From 2-02-FULL-49-11 sp040757655 (lineage in GTDB: Bacteria; Patescibacteriota; Patescibacteriia; 2-02-FULL-49-11), in the NCBI GenBank assembly GCA_040757655.1, contig JBFLWV010000051.1:1-8923 (forward strand): DNA of 8,923 nucleotides, given 5' to 3'. This document shows, piece by piece, positions 6,501 through 8,923 of this stretch; within the stretch, counting starts at the first letter, position 1; each line of letters starts with the position of its first letter. The position numbers were made by a program, and so were the translations under genes. The notes under the pieces are model-generated. The model saw nothing but the letters and a program-made list of their open reading frames with translations, did not search any database and was not told where the DNA came from.

Positions 6501-7047
6501 GTTCGCAATGCCGTATTTGGTTATTAACGGCAATGCGCAATACGCCACCTCCTCAAGGGTCCATCTCGATCTGCATTATCCGGTTGAAGTGAAGAAGATG
6601 CGCATCTCGTCGCGCCAGTTGAGCGCATCAAGCAGGCTGCCGCTGTGGCAGGAAGTGAAGCCGGAGATCTCGTGGCTGCTCACGGGCATGGGAGGAGAGC
6701 AGACGGTATACGTGCAATACAAGGAAGAAGACGGCACGGTGCTGCCCACGGTGAGCGATACGATCGTACTCGATCTCTGGCCGCCGAGTGGGAGGGTGAG
6801 GATTACTGATCCAAACGGAACGTATCCGAACGTCGTGCTTAATTTTTCGGCAAACGACCGCGGGAGCGGGGTCGCGGATATGATGGTGAGCAACAAACGC
6901 GATTTCGCAGGAGCATCATGGCAGCCGTATCAGGAGTCCTTGCCTTGGGTCATGGAAGGTTCGTCCGTTTATGCCAAGTTCAGGGACGCGGCAGGGAATG
7001 TCTCAATTCCCGCATTCGATTTGTTTGTGCCACGACCCGCTCGGTGA
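3592..7047 (+). CDS. Large exported protein: PQQ-like beta-propeller, helical region, C-terminal Ig-like domains
   Basis: Numbered from ATG 3592 (1151 aa). Residues 1-40 form a Sec signal peptide: a basic start, the hydrophobic core LVFGLLAGILFSLVSF and A-L-A before AEWW. Residues 43-420 are a PQQ-like beta-propeller, with blade motifs such as ALDAETGQPLW (~155), AFRRGTGEKLW (~287) and AYDAVTVEEIW (~323). Residues about 490-845 are helical and Glu/Leu-rich with coiled-coil character. An Asp-rich loop D-Q-N-G-D-G-D-F-E at ~954 resembles a calcium site. Two Ig-like modules follow (~1000-1063 and 1064-1151), ending AKFRDAAGNVS. A TTG at 3580 in the same frame is an alternative start; neither has a Shine-Dalgarno sequence. 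Probably surface-attached or secreted and adhesive or scaffolding. No PQQ-enzyme active site was recognised. The domain order is clear; function and substrate are unknown. Confidence 0.85.
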   Translation: MLRKISHPSRVIQRNGLQLVFGLLAGILFSLVSFSNTALAAEWWPTEGRDGGQSRYVPSGPQPPFTEEWRVEGLYVEREPLVSGDLLYLQRDVEIDGMIQGVIDARNRFQGNEVKWTYDTSHDQCLRSSGIAIARGVMLVREHFCDGDNRKGYLRALDAETGQPLWREDWPTYLIAGGIYTSPPSTANGMFYLANNKGTVAVDPVTGEGADAYYPVKKQFLPPIADDAYVYGINTGNPFEFAGAPLAGGQLTIFDYHADERGRWFVSGNTVYVTNLGNHPFPGHHVTAFRRGTGEKLWQQDGAAFYAASPAVALVGKEDGGIHAYDAVTVEEIWPEPPAIGYGVTIVGNHAYLLAHPQHRVAVVSLQSGAEVASIPLFDPGGVSSSAGNHIVAAGDWLYVNDGGGLVLTGLKGASESPDWDALSLPDYLQLHELERREVVVGESLYFILTVDCTLDLATRRCTDDFQPSTLYTGNDYLPLEDPDTVRKIGMIDMAQEYQVDFFRKKRALEALKEDQDHLKALYDEYRSLFGLVKGIKTLKDAQEAIQLSAQLIDLQIEMVSAHIRVEESLTLLTGESLEVIGMLDEMKVQLEFQKSVIHERILSVEGVINVAKFVEILEEWLPRGVEFLLRKFIVDPMAVAEEELTRELDRALAEYAAAYAILEQEQYDIDDVASAEAFLAHYWYGSVYADDALIFFDKIFGNYRDVLKHMIVSEGRDWILKKMTGGASSLAHIIKPAWEAAKVVNWGLNITYAHFRGEQEAACSLSFGLSEAVSYTLKVAGNNAGYLALLQQRQACMEEAEQAAQEYLDEVNDIANDILGPFKSFFSFASDAVSDFGSYLGALLESPGELRMHDAEGRTTGIKDGMVVEEIPGSLYEPQAETAVVFNPSGDHYYTVHGTAEGVYGFTVVFSGFGRNALFHASSIPTHSVAVHRYDVDWDVLSQGDEGVTISVDQNGDGDFEQTFTSRATFAMPYLVINGNAQYATSSRVHLDLHYPVEVKKMRISSRQLSASSRLPLWQEVKPEISWLLTGMGGEQTVYVQYKEEDGTVLPTVSDTIVLDLWPPSGRVRITDPNGTYPNVVLNFSANDRGSGVADMMVSNKRDFAGASWQPYQESLPWVMEGSSVYAKFRDAAGNVSIPAFDLFVPRPAR

Positions 7048-7076
7048 TGCGTTGAGCTTTGTTCTTTTTTCAGTTT

Positions 7077-7107
7077 TCTGGATTCCCGCATGCGCGGGAA
7101 TGACATT
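7077..7107. repeat. Dispersed palindromic repeat (GGATTCCCGC-type hairpin)
   Basis: ATTCCCGC (7082-7089) and GCGGGAAT (7094-7101) are perfect 8-bp arms around ATGC, flanked by CTGG and GACA. The string CTGGATTCCCGC...GCGGGAATGACA is a recurrent intergenic repeat in many bacterial genomes, resembling the neisserial dRS3 core ATTCCC-N8-GGGAAT. It sits in the convergent gap 30 bp after the large gene's stop, where it may stabilise or end both messages. No T-run follows. Confidence 0.75.
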
Positions 7108-7132
7108 TTCAATGAACCACGTTTTTCCTTTC

Positions 7133-7155
7133 ATTGGCGAGGAACCTCCGCCAAT
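7133..7155. terminator. Second hairpin in the convergent intergenic gap
   Basis: ATTGGCG (7133-7139) pairs with CGCCAAT (7149-7155), and AG/CT can extend the stem around a small loop with one bulge. It lies between the large plus-strand gene and the end of the minus-strand HNH gene, so it could act on either message. There is no T-run in either direction immediately after it, so intrinsic termination is not shown; TTTTT at 7122-7126 lies a few bases to the left. Confidence 0.35.
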
Positions 7156-7173
7156 CTTCATCACCCGCGTGTT

Positions 7174-7542
7174 TCACGGCGGGGAATTGAACCGCCTCAT
7201 ATTCCTCCACTGCCTCAGCGCATGATTGAGCCAGTTCAAGGAACGGGGGAAACTGGCGGACTTCCATCGCGTGATCCAGATGTGTTTCCTTGCTTCCTCG
7301 ACATTTCTGCGATTATTGCAGGCGGGACAGGAAAGCACCAAGGTGCATTGGCCTGTTACTGCTGGTCTCCTGCCCCGTAAGCGGGAATGCAGGTGATCAA
7401 TGGTGGGGAAGTCGTCAGGCATCCTCTTCCCCGGCTGCGCGGGGTAATCAGGATAGAACCGCAGCGCTCTTCGACACCAGTGACAATATGGGTCCTCTCT
7501 CATTAAGTTTCTACGTCTCCGTCTTACGCTGTCGGTGCTCAT
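7174..7542 (-). CDS. Small HNH endonuclease-like protein
   Basis: From ATG 7542 the protein is 122 aa. It has a basic N-terminus, then D-P-Y-C-H-W-C-R-R, giving the first zinc pair C-x2-C; about 25 residues on T-I-D-H-L-H-S-R, the catalytic D-H; then T-L-V-L-S-C-P-A-C-N-N-R-R, the second zinc pair with the closing Asn. This is the layout of CxxC-type HNH (His-Me finger) nucleases. The usual Asn in N-L-x-L-x-C is Thr here, a variation seen in some members. The tail is basic. A TTG at 7573-7575 would add 11 residues but lies inside a hairpin arm, so ATG 7542 with GGAAG upstream is preferred. It follows the winged-helix gene on the same strand. Such stand-alone HNH proteins occur as mobile-element genes or in repair and defence; its target is unknown. 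Confidence 0.85.
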   Translation of the reverse strand: MSTDSVRRRRRNLMREDPYCHWCRRALRFYPDYPAQPGKRMPDDFPTIDHLHSRLRGRRPAVTGQCTLVLSCPACNNRRNVEEARKHIWITRWKSASFPRSLNWLNHALRQWRNMRRFNSPP

Positions 7543-7566
7543 ATGGATGGGGGCTTCCAGGATTTT

Positions 7567-7594
7567 GCCCGCCAAATGTTTACAAATGGCGGGC
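7567..7594. terminator. 8-bp GC-rich hairpin between the winged-helix and HNH genes
   Basis: GCCCGCCA (7567-7574) and TGGCGGGC (7587-7594) are perfect complements around 12 bases. The hairpin starts 5 bases past the stop of the minus-strand winged-helix gene (7600-7602) and is followed on that strand by AAAATCC, not T. It may limit 3' decay or read-through between the two genes, but is not a standard intrinsic terminator. Confidence 0.45.
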
Positions 7595-7599
7595 AGGGT

Positions 7600-8424
7600 T
7601 CAGGGAAGGCGGTAGGTGAGGGCGCGTCCCCTGCCGTGTTTCTTGAGTTTCCCCAGTGCGGTAAGCATGGAAAGATAGCGGGTGGCGGCGCGGTCTGAGA
7701 CGCCGAGAAGCAGCTGCGTCTCGTCGTTCGTAATGCTTCCTTTTCCTTTCACGTGAGCGAGTATGCGCGCCAGTCTCTGATCGCGTTTCCGTTGACGCGT
7801 TGACAGAGACGCGGCGCGGTAGGAAGGAGCTTTGGTGCGCCATTCTTCCTTCGCCCGCGCCTCGTCAAATACCTTAACCTCGCGCACGACCTCTTTCTCC
7901 ACGATCTTCTCCACAGGCTTTTCTACGATTCTCTCGACAATCCTTTCCACCGGAACTTCTTTCACGACTTCGACGGGCTTTTCCACTACCCGCTCGACGA
8001 TCTTCTCGACCGGCACTTCGCGGATAATTTCTTTCACGATTGTCTGGGTGGCAGACTGGGTTGGTGGGGACGGTGGAAGAGATGGCGGCGGGGATTGCGG
8101 AGCCGGTTCTTGGGGCGTGGAAGATTGTGATGGCACGGCGGCAGGCGTGGCAGATGCCGGAGGAGGAGGTTCCAGCGGAGAGGCGGGGGCATGATCCGGC
8201 GCTTCTGAAGGGGCACCCGGCATTTCCGGTTCTGCCGGTGACGGCGGTACAGGAATGTCGGTAGTGCCAACATCAGTGCTCGACTGATCATCAGGCGCTT
8301 CGACCGCAGGCGGCTGTTCCACGATATCAGCCGGAGGAGCGATGCTTGTCGCTTGGCCGTCAGCTACGGCATTCGTGGGCAGGCTTTGCGATAGTTCCTG
8401 AGCAGATTCGGTTGATTCTTCCAT
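7600..8424 (-). CDS. Pro-rich / VEKPVE-repeat protein with C-terminal winged-helix DNA-binding domain
   Basis: The protein is 274 aa from ATG 8424 (278 from ATG 8436). Residues about 5-125 are a low-complexity Pro/Ala/Ser/Glu tail. Residues about 127-186 repeat charged Val/Pro units (EVPVEKIVERVVEKPVE, then EVPVERIVERIVEKPVE). A basic hinge leads to a C-terminal winged helix over the last ~62 residues, with a helix-turn-helix at N-D-E-T-Q-L-L-L-G-V-S-D-R-A-A-T-R-Y-L-S-M-L and a wing near GRGRALTYRLP. No signal peptide or membrane span is seen. ATG 8424 is preferred because an extended -10 (TGGTATGAT, 8440-8432) overlaps the upstream ATG and places transcription start next to 8424. It is divergent from the NYN fragment and followed by the HNH gene. 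Likely a DNA-binding regulator with a long disordered arm; its targets are unknown. Confidence 0.8.
   Translation of the reverse strand: MEESTESAQELSQSLPTNAVADGQATSIAPPADIVEQPPAVEAPDDQSSTDVGTTDIPVPPSPAEPEMPGAPSEAPDHAPASPLEPPPPASATPAAVPSQSSTPQEPAPQSPPPSLPPSPPTQSATQTIVKEIIREVPVEKIVERVVEKPVEVVKEVPVERIVERIVEKPVEKIVEKEVVREVKVFDEARAKEEWRTKAPSYRAASLSTRQRKRDQRLARILAHVKGKGSITNDETQLLLGVSDRAATRYLSMLTALGKLKKHGRGRALTYRLP
7894..8019 (-). repeat. Two ~20-codon tandem VPVEKIVE repeats
   Basis: Within the winged-helix protein, EVPVEKIVERVVEKPVEVVK is followed by EVPVERIVERIVEKPVEKIV. The alternating charged/Val pattern with Pro every few residues recurs in unrelated proteins as a stiff spacer. Short tandem repeats of this kind are prone to copy-number change. 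Confidence 0.75.
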
Positions 8425-8431
8425 ACCGATA

Positions 8432-8440
8432 ATCATACCA
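8432..8440 (-). promoter_or_regulatory. Extended -10 promoter for the winged-helix gene, apparently leaderless
   Basis: On the minus strand TG-G-TATGAT (8440-8432) matches an extended -10 (TGnTATAAT) with one mismatch. Seven bases separate it from ATG 8424, so transcription would start at or beside the start codon. No good -35 is seen, as is usual with extended -10 elements. No Shine-Dalgarno sequence precedes either ATG, which fits a leaderless message. Confidence 0.5.
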
Positions 8441-8453
8441 CACTCACTCTGCC

Positions 8454-8481
8454 TTGATCCTGCGGATGGTTGTGCTACGCT
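8454..8481 (+). promoter_or_regulatory. Divergent extended -10 promoter for the NYN fragment, apparently leaderless
   Basis: TTGATC (8454-8459), a 16-bp spacer and TG-C-TACGCT (-10 at 8476-8481) form a plausible promoter. Six bases separate the -10 from ATG 8488, giving a leaderless message. Spacing and extended TG mirror the opposite promoter, so the two genes share one ~65-bp divergent control region. The -10 is a moderate match only. Confidence 0.4.
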
Positions 8482-8487
8482 GTCAGT

Positions 8488-8673
8488 ATGATTTCCTCAT
8501 TGCTGCTCTCCGGCGACAATGATTTTGTGCCCGTAGTCCGGCGCTTGAGGGAACGCGGCAAGCGGATCATTGTGATGTCCGCCAAGCGCCATGTTTCGCG
8601 CGAGCTTATCCAGCTAGCTCACAAGTACGTAAATCTGAAGAAGTTGAAGGATAGAATCGAGTTGACGAAATAA
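8488..8673 (+). CDS. Truncated NYN (LabA/DUF88, PIN-like) domain fragment, C-terminal half
   Basis: The 61-residue product contains L-L-L-S-G-D-N-D-F-V-P-V-V then L-R-E-R-G-K-R-I-I-V-M-S and S-R-E-L-I-Q-L-A-H-K-Y-V-N-L. This is the second half of NYN domains, PIN-like metal-dependent ribonucleases, including the S-G-D-x-D-F catalytic Asp motif. The first half, with the N-terminal Asp and the segment linking it to this motif, is missing: the frame has a stop at 8455-8457 and no upstream frame restores it. The usual S-G-D-x-D-F and A-D-x-(F/Y) landmarks are otherwise kept, with His replacing Asp in 'AHKYVNL'. It either survives as a mini-protein from its own promoter or is a decaying pseudogene. 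A TTG at 8470 in frame would add six residues. Nuclease activity alone is unlikely. Confidence 0.6.
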   Translation: MISSLLLSGDNDFVPVVRRLRERGKRIIVMSAKRHVSRELIQLAHKYVNLKKLKDRIELTK

Positions 8674-8698
8674 AAAAATCCCCCCGCCCAAGGCGGGG
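8672..8698 (-). terminator. Intrinsic terminator for minus-strand transcription
   Basis: CCCCGCC (8682-8688) and GGCGGGG (8692-8698) form a 7-bp GC stem with a 3-base loop. Read on the minus strand, the stem is followed by GGA then seven T residues (8678-8672), a textbook Rho-independent signal. On the plus strand it has no T-run. It overlaps the NYN fragment's stop, yet no minus-strand gene ends here, so it points to an RNA or antisense transcript from the right. Confidence 0.75.
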
Positions 8699-8709
8699 AG
8701 AGGTTCGTC

Positions 8710-8795
8710 ACTTGATTCTGGAGCTATTCCTTGCGGAATACTCCAGAGTGCTATCGCACTATTAAGGTAGCATATCACCCTATAGTGCGTCAAGT
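8710..8795 (+). ncRNA. Candidate three-way-junction RNA (possible leader aptamer)
   Basis: P1: ACTTGA (8710-8715) with TCAAGT (8790-8795). P2: TCTGGAG (8717-8723) with CTCCAGA (8741-8747), continued by TATTCC/GGAATA (8725-8730/8735-8740) around TTGC, a 13-bp helix with one bulged C. P3: CGCACTAT (8755-8762) with ATAGTGCG (8782-8789), plus AGG/CCT inside. P3 and P1 abut with no gap, allowing coaxial stacking, and seven bases join P2 and P3. All pairs are Watson-Crick, so either strand could fold. On the plus strand it is the leader of the gene at 8841; on the minus strand it precedes the terminator at 8698-8672. No known RNA family was recognised. Confidence 0.5.
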
Positions 8796-8804
8796 ATGTG
8801 CACT

Positions 8805-8843
8805 CGTCCATGTTACAGTTGACAGTGGAAAGGACGTAACATG
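8805..8843 (+). promoter_or_regulatory. Alternative helices hiding the Shine-Dalgarno sequence or start codon
   Basis: CATGTTAC (8809-8816) is perfectly complementary to GTAACATG (8836-8843), which contains the start codon ATG 8841. CGTCC (8805-8809) is complementary to GGACG (8832-8836), which overlaps the ribosome site AAGGA (8830-8834). The two helices cross and share bases 8809 and 8836, so they compete. This is the layout of a translational expression platform. TTGACA at 8819-8824 is a perfect -35 but lacks a matching -10. Confidence 0.5.
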
Positions 8844-8923
8844 TTGAAAATTCAAGTAAGAAGTGGTTGGCTGGAGAGTTTAATACATAACCCTCTCCTG
8901 TCTATGACCACGAAAGCAGAACA
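8841..8923 (+). CDS. Start of an unrecognised protein, truncated by the window edge
   Basis: ATG 8841 opens a frame of 27 full codons with no stop before the window ends, beginning MLKIQVRSGWLESLIHNPLL. AAGGA at 8830-8834 lies six bases upstream, an ideal Shine-Dalgarno spacing, which is why this start is credible despite the short length. The start codon is in the 3' arm of an 8-bp inverted repeat. No family can be named from this fragment. Bases 8863-8911 could also form a stem pair (GTGGT/ACCAC enclosing GGAGAG/CTCTCC), so a structured RNA reading is an alternative. Confidence 0.5.
   Translation, partial: MLKIQVRSGWLESLIHNPLLSMTTKAE

Larger units (their letters stand above)
7048..7173. 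other. Convergent intergenic gap
   Basis: The 126 bp between the stop of the large exported protein and the stop of the HNH gene contain only the dispersed palindrome and the second hairpin listed separately. A T-rich stretch (TTCTTTTTTC, 7065-7074) follows the large gene but lacks a hairpin before it. No small gene is credible here. Confidence 0.6.

Noticed and set aside
6971..7225. 84-codon plus-strand frame containing FWIPACAGMT
   Set aside because: WIPACAGMT is the well-known false translation of the dispersed GGATTCCCGC palindrome, and the frame overlaps two real genes.
7894..8019. Repeats considered as a CRISPR-like array
   Set aside because: Units are in-frame protein repeats with no constant repeat/unique spacer pattern, within a coding gene.
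7832..8194. 120-codon plus-strand frame rich in Ser/Thr/Gly opposite the winged-helix gene
   Set aside because: It is the antisense shadow of the VEKPVE repeats and Pro-rich arm; low complexity mirrors the real gene.
8614..8811. 65-codon minus-strand frame over the NYN end and the structured region
   Set aside because: It runs through the intrinsic terminator and both junction helices, has no ribosome site, and its product shows no domain pattern.
8819..8847. TTGACA as the -35 of a promoter for the gene at 8841
   Set aside because: A 17-bp spacer would place the -10 at TGTTGA within the coding start, which is a poor match and downstream of the ATG.
8700..8923. tRNA, tmRNA or other housekeeping RNA in the right-hand structured region
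   Set aside because: No CCA-type acceptor end, T-loop GTTCAA motif or other signature is present in either strand.

Overview
The window looks like an accessory region of a bacterial chromosome or large contig. It has short operon-like clusters, many intergenic hairpins, a transposase tail at the left edge, palindromic repeats and gene remnants. No rRNA, tRNA, phage structural gene or housekeeping operon is visible. The host cannot be named. Compact genes, apparently leaderless divergent promoters, a dispersed hairpin of the GGATTCCCGC...GCGGGAATGACA type and secreted Ig/PQQ-type proteins would fit an uncultured lineage such as Patescibacteria (CPR), but this is a low-confidence inference. Standard code 11 works throughout.

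Left region (1-3567, AT-richer, + strand). It starts with the C-terminal tail of a probable IS200/IS605-type transposase and its hairpin. Then come a TerB-like protein (136-555), a multi-hairpin intergenic element (571-664), a 49-residue zinc-binding protein (689-838), a structured leader (839-956), and a tight three-gene cluster: a 63-aa membrane protein, a von Willebrand A (vWA) protein with an intact MIDAS, and a 553-aa membrane protein. The last joins a cytosolic J-domain to three membrane segments, a peptidoglycan-binding-like domain and two beta-sandwich repeats. TerB, vWA and J-domain modules recur in tellurite/stress-response (Ter) and DjlA-type systems, so this set may be a membrane-spanning envelope-stress or conflict module. 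Its stop codon lies against the orphan last 27 codons of a gene homologous to the next one, which marks a recombination boundary.

Middle region (3592-7047, GC-rich at its start). One gene encodes a ~1150-aa exported protein: signal peptide, PQQ-like beta-propeller, long helical region, and C-terminal Ig-like domains with an Asp-rich calcium-type loop.

Right region (7048-8923). A convergent intergenic gap with two hairpins is followed by two minus-strand genes: an HNH nuclease and a proline-rich/VEKPVE-repeat/winged-helix protein. The latter is divergent from a truncated NYN-domain fragment, and both appear to have leaderless extended -10 promoters. The end holds a minus-strand intrinsic terminator, a three-way-junction RNA-like fold, and a leader in which alternative helices would hide either the Shine-Dalgarno sequence or the start codon of a gene that runs off the window. 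The best candidates for something undescribed are the J-domain/vWA/TerB-like cluster and the riboswitch-like leader at 8710-8843.
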